64,000 bases of DNA, taken from the NCBI RefSeq assembly GCF_014250475.1, contig NZ_CP060204.1, forward strand, positions 819,001 to 883,000. The letters run 5' to 3'. The position numbers and the translations under genes were made by a program. Position 1 is the first letter of the stretch. Every line of letters begins with the position of its first letter. The notes under the pieces were generated by a model. It saw nothing but the letters and a program-made list of their open reading frames with translations, was not told the DNA's origin and did not search any database. Positions 36,281-44,922 of this stretch are shown in pieces. The stretch is from Selenomonas timonae (lineage in GTDB: Bacteria; Bacillota; Negativicutes; Selenomonadales; Selenomonadaceae).

Positions 36281-37345
36281 ATGAAAGTTCTGGTTATTGG
36301 TGATCCGCTGCTCTCGTCGGAGCGTTTGGAAGCCGCTGTCAAAAAGATTCTGGGCGATGTGGACGTTGCGCGTGTCGACTGGAAGCCCGCGAGCGATGAG
36401 GAGTTCTGGTTTCTGCGCAGCGAGGTAGAGAAGAAGGGGCCGTCGGCGGGCAGACCGCCGCAGGAGATCTTCGACCACGTCAGCGATGTCGACATCATCA
36501 TCACGCATCACACGCCGATCAACGCCGAGATCGTTGCTGCGGCGAAGAAGTGCCGCATCATCGGCGCGTGCCGTGCGGGCGTTGAGAACGTGGATGTGGC
36601 TGCGGCATCGAAGCAGGGCATTGCCGTGTTCCACACGATGGGGCGCAATGCACACGCGGTTTCGGACTACACGATCGGCCTCATGCTCGCAGAGATGCGC
36701 AACATCGGCCGCGCTCACGCAGAGCTGAAGCAGGGACATTGGAAGAAACAGTATTCGAATGCTGCCTTTGTCGGCGATATGCTCGAGAAAAAAATTGGTC
36801 TCGTCGGATTCGGTTACATAGGTCATCTCGTAGCGAAGAAGCTGAAGGGCTTCGACGTGGAGATCCTCGTCTACGATCCGTATGCAAAGGCGGAGGATGT
36901 GGAGGCGGCGGGCGCACGCCTTGTATCGCTCGAGGAGCTGTGTGCGGAGGCGGACTTCATCAGCATGCACGCGCGTCTCTCCGAGGCGACGCAGGGGCTT
37001 CTCGGTGAAAAGGAGTTCGCGCGTATGAAGCCGACGGCATACGTCATCAACACGGCGCGTGCGGGGCTCATCGACGAGCAGGCGCTCATCTCCGCCCTGC
37101 ATGACAAGCGGATTGGCGGCGCTGCGATTGACGTGTTCTGGACGGAGCCGCCGCCGGCGGATCACCCGTTCATGACGCTCGAGAATGTCACAATCACGCC
37201 GCATCTCGCGGGCTCGACGCGCGACGCATTCAACCGCACGCCCTATCTCCTGCTCGAGGAGGTCAAGAGCACAATCGGCGGCGGTGCGCCGCGCTGGGTG
37301 GTCAATGCGGACGCCGTTTCGACTGATTTTTCCGGACTCAAATAA
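36281..37345 (+). CDS. D-2-hydroxyacid dehydrogenase, NAD-binding
   Basis: 354-aa protein of the phosphoglycerate/glyoxylate dehydrogenase superfamily. NAD motif GLVGFGYIGHLVAKKL and catalytic triad R (NTARAGLID), E (VFWTEPPP) and H (TPHLAGST). ATG at 36281 is preceded by GAGGAGG. In this operon a natural role would be reduction of glyoxylate, or of a 2-keto acid formed by the downstream dehydratase/aldolase, but the substrate is inferred only. Confidence 0.88.
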   Translation: MKVLVIGDPLLSSERLEAAVKKILGDVDVARVDWKPASDEEFWFLRSEVEKKGPSAGRPPQEIFDHVSDVDIIITHHTPINAEIVAAAKKCRIIGACRAGVENVDVAAASKQGIAVFHTMGRNAHAVSDYTIGLMLAEMRNIGRAHAELKQGHWKKQYSNAAFVGDMLEKKIGLVGFGYIGHLVAKKLKGFDVEILVYDPYAKAEDVEAAGARLVSLEELCAEADFISMHARLSEATQGLLGEKEFARMKPTAYVINTARAGLIDEQALISALHDKRIGGAAIDVFWTEPPPADHPFMTLENVTITPHLAGSTRDAFNRTPYLLLEEVKSTIGGGAPRWVVNADAVSTDFSGLK

Positions 37346-37360
37346 GGGGAGGAGGAGCAT

Positions 37361-38458
37361 ATGAAAGCAGCAATGTATCACGGCACGGCGGATGTGCGCG
37401 TGGAGGATGTCGCAAAGCCGACAATCGGCGCGGGAGAACTCCTCGTCAAGGTCAAGGCGTGCGCCATCTGCGGCGGTGACCTTCGGACATTCCGCCATGG
37501 GCACAAGGCGATTCATCCGCCCATCATCCTCGGGCACGAGATTGCAGGTGTGATCGAGGAGGTCGGCGCGGGCGTCGAGCGCTATCATGTGGGTGACCGC
37601 GTTATCGTAGCGCCGGGTATCGGCTGCGGCGCGTGCTCCTACTGCCTCTCTGGGCGTCAGCACCTCTGCTACACGCGTGAGACCATTGCGCACGGCTATG
37701 ACGGCGGCTTCGCCGAGTACGTGCGGATTCCTGCGAGCGCGGTACGCGCAGGCAATGTGAACTTCATCCCCGATGAGGTCGACTACCTTGCCGCTTCACT
37801 CTCGGAGCCTCTCGCCTGTGTCATCAACGGGCAGGAGGCGATGGACATCCAGCTCGGCGATACTGTCGCTGTCATCGGCGCGGGGCCTATCGGCATCATG
37901 CACGCGGAGCTGGCACGCGCGCGCGGGGCGGGGAAGATCTTCCTCCTGAACCGCAGCCGCAACCGTCTGGATGCGGCGCAGGATCTGAACTATGACGCCT
38001 ACATCGAGACGGGCGAGGACGGCGGCGTGCAGGCGGTGCTGGACGCGACGGACGGTCTGGGCGCAAATGTCGTCATTGTCACGGCGGGCAGCGCCGCCGC
38101 ACAGCGTGCGGGCATCGCCATGACAGGCAAGATGGGCAAGGTCTGCCTCTTTGCAGGTCTGCCGAAGGATACGCCGGAGCTCTCGTTCGATGTGAACTTC
38201 GTCCACTATCGGCAGATCACGCTGTACGGCACATTCTCCTCCGCGCCGCGCCATAATGCGCTCGCCGTGGAGCTGATCCGCAGCGGGAAGATCAATGCCG
38301 ACCGCATCCTCACCCACGCCGTTGCGTTGGAAGACATCGTGCACGGCTTCGACCTCGTAGAGCATCGGGCGGGCATGCGCGTTGCGGTCGTCCCCCATAT
38401 GGAAGAGCTTGCCGCAGATATTGCACGTCATCCGGATCTTATGATTTCAAAAGGCTAA
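37361..38458 (+). CDS. Zinc-dependent medium-chain dehydrogenase (sorbitol/threonine dehydrogenase-like)
   Basis: 365-aa MDR enzyme. Catalytic zinc ligands lie in CAICGGD and GHE; structural-zinc cysteines in the GCGACSYC ... HLC lobe; nucleotide motif VIGAGPIGIMHAELA. SD GGGGAGGAGG. Polyol or sugar(-acid) oxidoreductase, possibly forming the keto acid or reducing glycolaldehyde. A strong hairpin follows the stop, before the dehydratase gene. Confidence 0.88.
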   Translation: MKAAMYHGTADVRVEDVAKPTIGAGELLVKVKACAICGGDLRTFRHGHKAIHPPIILGHEIAGVIEEVGAGVERYHVGDRVIVAPGIGCGACSYCLSGRQHLCYTRETIAHGYDGGFAEYVRIPASAVRAGNVNFIPDEVDYLAASLSEPLACVINGQEAMDIQLGDTVAVIGAGPIGIMHAELARARGAGKIFLLNRSRNRLDAAQDLNYDAYIETGEDGGVQAVLDATDGLGANVVIVTAGSAAAQRAGIAMTGKMGKVCLFAGLPKDTPELSFDVNFVHYRQITLYGTFSSAPRHNALAVELIRSGKINADRILTHAVALEDIVHGFDLVEHRAGMRVAVVPHMEELAADIARHPDLMISKG

Positions 38459-38467
38459 ACTTTAGGT

Positions 38468-38507
38468 GGGGCTGCTGCACGTTCACGTTCGTGCGGCGGC
38501 CCCGTTT
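38468..38507 (+). terminator. Hairpin between the dehydrogenase and xylonate dehydratase genes
   Basis: GGGGCTGCTGCACG / CGTGCGGCGGCCCC stem followed by GTTTCTG. The T-run is weak, so it may attenuate rather than terminate. Confidence 0.6.
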
Positions 38508-38542
38508 CTGTCTGTGTATATGTATTGAGAGGTGGAGCTGCG

Positions 38543-40525
38543 ATGTCTATGGAGGAGCTTTATGGAAGCGCCCCACGGGGGCTGTACGATGTCCACACGC
38601 GAAAAGAGGGCCCAAAGGGGCGACTGCCGCTGACGGATGAGATGCTGCGGACGGCGCCGAGCGGCAATATCTTCGGTATGACGATCAATGCGGGCATGGG
38701 CTGGAATCCCGATGACCTCGCCGGCGGCGATGTGCTTATCATCAGCACGCAGGGCGGCATTCGCCGCGATGACGGGACGACGGCGGCGGTTGGGCTGCAC
38801 AACGGGCACTTTGAGCTCGGCGACCTCATGCGTGCCGCCGCAGATGAAATCAAGGGAGCAGGGCTTGTCCCGCATGCAGCCTTTGTCACTGACCCGTGTG
38901 ACGGCCGCAGTCAGGGGACGACGGGGATGTTCGACTCACTGCCCTACCGCAACGACGCGGCGATCGTCATGCGCCGCCTCATGCGCTCCCTGCCGACACG
39001 TCGGGCGATCATCGGCGTCGCTGCATGTGACAAGGGCCTGCCCGCTATGATGATGGCGCTCGCGGGGATGCATGATCGCCCCGTCATCCTCATCCCGGGC
39101 GGCGCGACCCTCTCGCCGACGAACAGCGAGGATCTGGGCACGGTGCAGACCCTCGGCGTGCGCTATGCAAATGATGAAATCACGCTCGACTATGCCGCAC
39201 GCACAGGATGCAGCTCCTGTGCATCGCCGGGCGGCGGTTGCCAGTTCCTCGGGACGGCGGGTACCTCGCAGGTGGTTGCCGAGGGGCTGGGACTCACACT
39301 GACGCATGCGGCGCTTGCGCCCTCGGGCGAGGAGATCTGGCGAGAGATCGGGCGCGCTTCGGCGCGTGCAGTTATGGCGCTTGCTGCACGGGGGATTACG
39401 GCACGCGACATCCTGACCGACAAGGCGATCGAGAATGCGATGGTCATTCACGCGGCGTTCGGCGGCTCCACGAATCTCCTCCTTCACCTCCCTGCGATTG
39501 CACACGCAGCGGGCTGTCATATGCCCGACGTGCGCGACTGGTCGCGCATCAACAAGGAGGTGCCGCGCCTCGTGAGCGTCCTGCCGATCGGTCCTGTCAA
39601 CTATCCGACGGTGTTCGCGTTCATGGCGGGCGGCGTGCCCGAGGTCATGCTGTATCTGCGCCGCCTCGGACTCCTGCACGAGGATGCGCTCACCGTCACG
39701 GGGGCGACGCTCGGCGAGAACCTTGACTGGTGGGAGCACTCCGAGCGTCGCGCGATATTGCGCAAGCGGCTCGAGGAGGTCGACGGGCTCTCGCCCGATG
39801 AGGTCATCTTTACGCCGGATGAGGCGCGTCGGCGCGGCATCGGCTCGACCGTGACCTTCCCCACGGGCAATATCGCGCCCGAGGGCTCTGTCGTGAAATC
39901 CACGGCGATTGACCCCTCCGTGATCGACGCGGACAAGGTGTTCCGCCACACGGGCAAGGTCAAGACCTTTACCTCGGAAAAGGCGGCGATTGCGGCACTC
40001 AAGGAGCATGGACGCATTGTGGCGGGCGACATCATGATTGTCATGGGCGGCGGTCCGAAGGGGACGGGCATGGAGGAGACTTACCAGCTCACCTCGGCAC
40101 TCAAGCATCTGCCGTTCGGCAAGCATGTCTCCCTCATCACGGACGCGCGGTTCTCGGGAGTTTCGACGGGTGCCTGCTTCGGACATGTGGGGCCTGAGGC
40201 GCTGGCAGGGGGACCCATCGGAAAGCTGCGCGACGGCGATGTCGTCGAGATCATTGTCGATACGGAGAAACTCGAGGGCAGTCTGAACTTCATCGGCACC
40301 GAGGAGGAGCCTCTGAGCTATGAGGAGGGCGCGCGTGTGCTCGCAGCGCGCAGCATGCAGGACGGCGTCGGCCCCGATGCCGATCTCCCCGATGATACGC
40401 GCCTCTGGGCGGCGCTGCAGGAAGTCAGCGGCGGTACATGGCGCGGCAATGTCTACGATGTGGAGCGAATTCTCGCCGTGCTCGAGGCGGGCAAGGCGGC
40501 GCTGCGTGATAAATCAGGCAGCTGA
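38543..40525 (+). CDS. yjhG: D-xylonate dehydratase-type IlvD/Edd protein (YjhG/YagF)
   Basis: Fe-S dehydratase converting a sugar acid (D-xylonate in E. coli YjhG/YagF) to a 2-keto-3-deoxy acid. The 660-aa length equals YjhG (~655), with near-verbatim blocks such as FGMTINAGMGW, SDPCDG-like TDPCDGRSQGTTGMFDSLPY, GCSSCASPGGGCQFLGTAG, AFGGSTNLLLH and DARFSGVSTGACFGHVGPEA. Conserved Cys of the cluster are intact. ATG 38543 with GAGGTGGAG upstream. Directly upstream of the matching aldolase. Confidence 0.9.
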   Translation: MSMEELYGSAPRGLYDVHTRKEGPKGRLPLTDEMLRTAPSGNIFGMTINAGMGWNPDDLAGGDVLIISTQGGIRRDDGTTAAVGLHNGHFELGDLMRAAADEIKGAGLVPHAAFVTDPCDGRSQGTTGMFDSLPYRNDAAIVMRRLMRSLPTRRAIIGVAACDKGLPAMMMALAGMHDRPVILIPGGATLSPTNSEDLGTVQTLGVRYANDEITLDYAARTGCSSCASPGGGCQFLGTAGTSQVVAEGLGLTLTHAALAPSGEEIWREIGRASARAVMALAARGITARDILTDKAIENAMVIHAAFGGSTNLLLHLPAIAHAAGCHMPDVRDWSRINKEVPRLVSVLPIGPVNYPTVFAFMAGGVPEVMLYLRRLGLLHEDALTVTGATLGENLDWWEHSERRAILRKRLEEVDGLSPDEVIFTPDEARRRGIGSTVTFPTGNIAPEGSVVKSTAIDPSVIDADKVFRHTGKVKTFTSEKAAIAALKEHGRIVAGDIMIVMGGGPKGTGMEETYQLTSALKHLPFGKHVSLITDARFSGVSTGACFGHVGPEALAGGPIGKLRDGDVVEIIVDTEKLEGSLNFIGTEEEPLSYEEGARVLAARSMQDGVGPDADLPDDTRLWAALQEVSGGTWRGNVYDVERILAVLEAGKAALRDKSGS

Positions 40526-40545
40526 TACGGAAAGCGGAGGATATT

Positions 40546-41439
40546 ATGTTCAAGGGCGTCAACTCACCGGTCATCACAATTTTGAAGGATGACGGAACAA
40601 TCGACTATGCAAATATGGAGCAGCATATGAATCATCTCGTGGAAGCGGGGCTGAACGGGCTGCTCTTTCTCGGGAGTCTCGGCGAGTTCTACGCATTCAG
40701 CGACGCAGAGCGGCGGGCGCTGATCGACTGTGCCGTCAAGACTATTGCGGGGCGCACACAGGTTGTGATCGGCGTGGGTAATACAGCAGAGGATGAGGTC
40801 GTTCGTCTCGCCGCGTATGCCGCAGAGGCGGGGGCGGATGCGCTCAATATCGTCTCGCCTTATTATTTCGGACTGCCTGCGGCAGCAGCGGTGGACTATT
40901 TCGAGCGTATTGCAAACGCGGTGGAGCTCCCCATCATGCTCTACAACTTCCCCGACCGTACGGGCAGTGACCTCAGCCCCGAGATCGTACGTGAGATTGC
41001 ACAGCGCTGCCCCACGATCACGGGGATCAAGGACACGGTGGACAACATCAGCCATACACGGCGCATCTGTCAGGCGGTCAAGCCCGTGCGCCCGGACTTC
41101 TCCGTTCTCTCGGGCTTTGACGAATACTACATCGTGAACCGCATCTCGGGCGGTGACGGCGTTCTCTGTGGGCTCACGAATGTCGTGCCCGAGCTCTTCG
41201 TCAAGATGCACAGTGCGTACGAGAACGGCGACATCGCTGCGGCGGTGAAATGTGCCGAGCAGATTGCTGGGCTCATGCGGATCTACGCCGTGACGCCGCT
41301 CTTCATCACGGGTATGAAGGCGGCGGTGCGTGCGGCAGGTCTGCCCATCTCCACATACACGCGTGCGCCGGGAACGGTGCTGACGGAGGCGGAGGATCGG
41401 GAGATTCGTGCCATCCTCGCCGATCGCACTGTATCGTAA
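40546..41439 (+). CDS. 2-dehydro-3-deoxy-pentonate/gluconate aldolase (YagE/YjhH, DHDPS superfamily)
   Basis: 297-aa class I aldolase cleaving a 2-keto-3-deoxy sugar acid to pyruvate plus an aldehyde (glycolaldehyde for pentonates). Schiff-base Lys in ITGIKDTVDN, catalytic Tyr in MLYNFPDRTG, substrate-loop GLLFLGSLGEF. Closest recognisable relatives are E. coli YagE/YjhH, which pair with YagF/YjhG exactly as here. SD CGGAGG, 20 bp after the dehydratase. A strong terminator closes the operon. Confidence 0.88.
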   Translation: MFKGVNSPVITILKDDGTIDYANMEQHMNHLVEAGLNGLLFLGSLGEFYAFSDAERRALIDCAVKTIAGRTQVVIGVGNTAEDEVVRLAAYAAEAGADALNIVSPYYFGLPAAAAVDYFERIANAVELPIMLYNFPDRTGSDLSPEIVREIAQRCPTITGIKDTVDNISHTRRICQAVKPVRPDFSVLSGFDEYYIVNRISGGDGVLCGLTNVVPELFVKMHSAYENGDIAAAVKCAEQIAGLMRIYAVTPLFITGMKAAVRAAGLPISTYTRAPGTVLTEAEDREIRAILADRTVS

Positions 41440-41447
41440 AATGCACA

Positions 41448-41486
41448 ACACCTCCTGCAATGGATTTTTGCAGGAGGTGTCTTTTT
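41448..41486 (+). terminator. Sugar-acid operon terminator
   Basis: 13-bp perfect stem ACACCTCCTGCAA / TTGCAGGAGGTGT with T5. Confidence 0.92.
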
Positions 41487-41539
41487 GCCTCAAACTTTGC
41501 TATAATGACATAAAAGTAACATCGAAGGAGAGTGGCAGG

Positions 41540-42391
41540 ATGACGGCGGAGAACTTACCGCTGCCCGTGATGCGCGGCAGTTACGCGCATATGACGCGCA
41601 CGGAGAAGCGCATTGCGGACTATGTGTCCACACATGTGGGCGAGGTGATGGATCAGACCATCTCGGAGCTTGCGGCGGCGGTCGGCAGTTCTGAGATCAC
41701 GATCTCGCGCTTTTGCAAAAAGCTCGGGTTCAGCGGCCTGCAGAGCTTTAAGATCGCCCTCGCGGCAGAGCTCTACACGCAGGCGGAAACGGTCTATCAG
41801 GACATCGATGCCGCAGATACGAGCGAGAAGGTCGTGCAGAAGGTCTTTCGCAACATCATGGACGGCTTGCAGGATACCCTGAAGCTGCTCGACTATGCGG
41901 CGATTGAGCGCGCCGTCGAGATCATACGCGGGGCGCGGCGCATTGCCGTCTATGGATTCGGCAACTCCGCGACCGTCTGCCGCGACATCGAGACGCGTTT
42001 CCTGCGCTTCGGCATGGTCGTGCAGGCATACAGCGACGCACACCAGCAGGCGACGTCGGCGTCCCTCCTCACGGCAAGGGACGCTGTCATCGCTGTCTCG
42101 CATACGGGTGCGACCCTCGAGCTGCTCGATACCGTCCGCACGGCGCGCGCGGCGGGGGCTGCCGTCATCGTCATCACAAGTCACGCACATTCGCCGCTTG
42201 CCAAACTCGGCGATATCATTCTGCACGGCATGGGTCGCGAAGTGCATTACAGCTCCGAGGCCGTCTCCTCACGCCTCATTCATATGGCGATCACCGATGC
42301 CCTCTACACTGTTATCGCCATGCAGAGCCCGAGGGAGTATCGCCGCAACCTGCAGAAGATGCGCGCGGTGATTGCGAAGAAGCGGACGTAG
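41540..42391 (+). CDS. RpiR/MurR-family transcriptional regulator
   Basis: 283-aa sugar-responsive regulator. N-terminal HTH_6 domain (about residues 1-80, with TISELAAAVGSSEITISRFCKKLGFSG) and C-terminal SIS sugar-phosphate domain (about 125-255, with VYGFGNSATVCRD and AVSHTGATLELL). Probably controls the adjacent sugar-acid genes in response to a phosphosugar or phosphosugar acid. Own promoter region with TATAAT at 41501-41506. ATG 41540 with GAAGGAGAG upstream. Confidence 0.9.
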   Translation: MTAENLPLPVMRGSYAHMTRTEKRIADYVSTHVGEVMDQTISELAAAVGSSEITISRFCKKLGFSGLQSFKIALAAELYTQAETVYQDIDAADTSEKVVQKVFRNIMDGLQDTLKLLDYAAIERAVEIIRGARRIAVYGFGNSATVCRDIETRFLRFGMVVQAYSDAHQQATSASLLTARDAVIAVSHTGATLELLDTVRTARAAGAAVIVITSHAHSPLAKLGDIILHGMGREVHYSSEAVSSRLIHMAITDALYTVIAMQSPREYRRNLQKMRAVIAKKRT

Positions 42392-42431
42392 GAACGCAGG
42401 GCGTGTGGATAGGGAAGAAATGGAGAGTGCG

Positions 42432-43487
42432 ATGGACGATCTGAGCTTTTACAGGGGGAAGCGCGTATTCCTCACAGGACATACGGGGTTTAAGGGGATG
42501 TGGCTCGCGCTCCTGCTCCAACGGGTAGGGGCGGAGGTGACAGGCTTCTCCCTCGACGCGCCGACTGAGGGCGGGCATGAGGCACTGCACCGCCTCGGCA
42601 TATTGAAAGAAATACGGGATGTGCGCGGCGATGTGCGCGATCTTACTGCGCTCTCCCGTGCATTTCACGAAGCGTGCCCCGAGGTCGTTTTTCATCTCGC
42701 GGCACAGCCGATTGTGCGCGAGAGCTACCGTCAGCCCGTGGACACCTTTGCGGCGAATGTGATGGGTACGGTCAACCTGCTCGAATGTGTTCGCATGTCG
42801 GACACGGTGCAGTCCGCGCTCGTGGTGACGACGGACAAGGTCTATGAAAATAAAGAGTGGGCGTGGGGATATCGCGAGAACGAGCCGCTCATGGGTTACG
42901 ATCCGTATTCGGCGAGTAAGAGCTGTGCAGAGCTTGCGGTCTACAGCTATCGGCAGAGTTTCTTCGCGGACCTCGGTGTGCGCCTTTCGACGGCGCGCGC
43001 GGGCAATGTGATCGGTGGCGGAGACTTTGCGCCCGACCGCATCATCCCCGACTGTATCCGCGCTGCAGTGCGCGGCGCGGTTATCGATATCCGCAATCCG
43101 CACTCGACACGCCCCTATCAGCATGTTTTGGAGCCCCTTTCGGTCTATCTCACGATTGCAGCGCAGCAGACGGAGAATCCCCGTCTTGTCGGCGCGTGGA
43201 ACGTTGGCCCCGACGATGCGGACTGCGTGACGACAGGAACGCTTGCGGACATCTTCTGCCGCGCGTGGGGCGATGGTGTGCGTTGGCAGACTCAGGCGGA
43301 CGGCGGCCCGCACGAGGCTCATTTCCTAAAGCTGGATTGCTCGAAGCTTAAGGCGCAGCTCGGCTGGCAGCCACGCTGGCATATCGAGGAAGCTGTGGAG
43401 AAAACAGTGGCGTGGGCAAAGGCATGGGAGGCTGGTGCGAATATGCGCGCCGTGACAGAGCAGCAGATCGATGTGTTCTTTGCGTAG
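42432..43487 (+). CDS. rfbG: CDP-glucose 4,6-dehydratase
   Basis: 351-aa extended SDR enzyme making CDP-4-keto-6-deoxyglucose. NAD motif GHTGFKGMWLA, the FHLAAQPIVRESYRQPVDTF block typical of RfbG, catalytic YSASK (Y-x-x-x-K), and STRPYQHVLEPL. ATG 42432 with GGAGAG upstream; an ATG at 42420 is a weaker alternative. Followed by RfbH. The cytidylyltransferase RfbF and the E3 reductase of 3,6-dideoxyhexose synthesis are not in the window. Confidence 0.93.
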   Translation: MDDLSFYRGKRVFLTGHTGFKGMWLALLLQRVGAEVTGFSLDAPTEGGHEALHRLGILKEIRDVRGDVRDLTALSRAFHEACPEVVFHLAAQPIVRESYRQPVDTFAANVMGTVNLLECVRMSDTVQSALVVTTDKVYENKEWAWGYRENEPLMGYDPYSASKSCAELAVYSYRQSFFADLGVRLSTARAGNVIGGGDFAPDRIIPDCIRAAVRGAVIDIRNPHSTRPYQHVLEPLSVYLTIAAQQTENPRLVGAWNVGPDDADCVTTGTLADIFCRAWGDGVRWQTQADGGPHEAHFLKLDCSKLKAQLGWQPRWHIEEAVEKTVAWAKAWEAGANMRAVTEQQIDVFFA

Positions 43488-43522
43488 GATGGAATTCTGT
43501 GTGATATGAGGGAGAGTAAAGA

Positions 43523-44851
43523 GTGAGCGAGCAGAAGATGCGCGGGGAGATTCTTGCGCTGGTACGGGAGTACTGTGACAAATATCATGCGCCGAAGGAG
43601 GGGTTCACGCCTGGAGATCGACTGCCCTATGCGGCGCGCGTCTACGATCACGAGGAGATGGAGAACCTCGTTTCGAGTGCACTCGAGTTCTGGTTGACAG
43701 CGGGGCATTATACGGACGAGTTCGAGCGCGGGTTTGCTGCATATCTCGGTGTAAAGCACTGCTCTCTCGTCAATTCCGGCTCGTCTGCGAACTTGCTCGC
43801 CTTTATGGCGCTCACCTCACCGCTTCTCGGCGAGCGCGCCGTTGGTCGGGGGGATGAGGTCGTCACGGTGGCGGCGGGGTTCCCGACGACAGTTGCGCCG
43901 ATCATTCAGTATGGGGCTGTGCCCGTGTTCGTCGATGTAAGTCTGCCGACGTACAATGTGGATACCACTCTTCTCGAGGGGGCGCTCTCCGATCGGACGA
44001 AGGCGGTCATGATCGCACACACGCTTGGCAATCCGTTCGACCTCGCGGCAGTCAAGGCGTTCTGTGATAGGCACAATCTCTGGCTCGTCGAAGACAACTG
44101 CGATGCACTTGGCTCGCAGTATACACTGAACGGAAAAGAATGCTATACGGGCACAATCGGCGACATCGGCACGTCGAGCTTCTACCCACCGCATCATATG
44201 ACGATGGGCGAGGGCGGCGCGGTCTATACGAACAACGCCCTGCTGCACCGCATTGTGCGCTCCCTGCGCGACTGGGGGCGCGACTGCATCTGCGCATCAG
44301 GGCAGGACAATCTCTGCGGGCATCGCTTCGACCGTCAGGACGGGGAACTGCCGCGCGGGTATGATCACAAATATGTCTATTCACATTTCGGCTACAATCT
44401 GAAGGTGACGGATATGCAGGCGGCGGTCGGTGTCGCGCAGCTGAAGAAGCTGCCCGCATTCGTGGAGCGTAGGCGGCACAATTTCGCGCGGCTGCGCGTC
44501 GCACTCGCGGATTTGGAGGAGTTCTTCGTCCTGCCGGAGGCGACGGCGCACGCAGATCCAAGCTGGTTCGGCTTTTTGCTGACTTGCCGAGAAGGGCTCG
44601 AACGCACAAAGATTGTGCGCTATATCGAGGAGCACAGCATTCAGACGCGCATGCTCTTCGCGGGGGATCTGACGAAGCATCCTTGCTTTGACGAGATGCG
44701 TCGCACGGGCGAGGGCTATCGCATCGCGGGGCGGCTCGATGTGACTGACCGCATTATGAACGACACATTCTGGCTCGGCGTCTACCCCGGGCTGACGGAT
44801 GAGAAGATCGACTATATGGCGCAGGTCGTGAAGGACGCTGTGCGCGGGTGA
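43523..44851 (+). CDS. rfbH: CDP-6-deoxy-4-hexulose 3-dehydrase (E1, PMP and [2Fe-2S] dependent)
   Basis: 442-aa aminotransferase-fold enzyme that removes the C3 hydroxyl on the route to CDP-3,6-dideoxyhexoses. The usual PLP lysine is replaced by His (SSFYPPHHMTMGEGGAV), the hallmark of RfbH/DdhC/AscC, and CICASGQDNLC supplies the C-x-C-x7-C part of its unusual iron-sulfur site. GTG start at 43523 with GAGGGAGAG upstream. Paired with rfbG, likely for O-antigen or S-layer glycans. Confidence 0.93.
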   Translation: MSEQKMRGEILALVREYCDKYHAPKEGFTPGDRLPYAARVYDHEEMENLVSSALEFWLTAGHYTDEFERGFAAYLGVKHCSLVNSGSSANLLAFMALTSPLLGERAVGRGDEVVTVAAGFPTTVAPIIQYGAVPVFVDVSLPTYNVDTTLLEGALSDRTKAVMIAHTLGNPFDLAAVKAFCDRHNLWLVEDNCDALGSQYTLNGKECYTGTIGDIGTSSFYPPHHMTMGEGGAVYTNNALLHRIVRSLRDWGRDCICASGQDNLCGHRFDRQDGELPRGYDHKYVYSHFGYNLKVTDMQAAVGVAQLKKLPAFVERRRHNFARLRVALADLEEFFVLPEATAHADPSWFGFLLTCREGLERTKIVRYIEEHSIQTRMLFAGDLTKHPCFDEMRRTGEGYRIAGRLDVTDRIMNDTFWLGVYPGLTDEKIDYMAQVVKDAVRG

Positions 44852-44867
44852 GAGGTTGCATGAAAAA

Positions 44868-44900
44868 GGGGCTGTTGCACGAAACCAACGTGCAGCAGCC
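44868..44900 (+). terminator. rfbH terminator
   Basis: GGCTGTTGCACG / CGTGCAGCAGCC hairpin; poor T-run. The 5' arm resembles the mut operon terminator. Confidence 0.6.
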
Positions 44901-44922
44901 TCAAATTTTGTGAAAAAAACAC

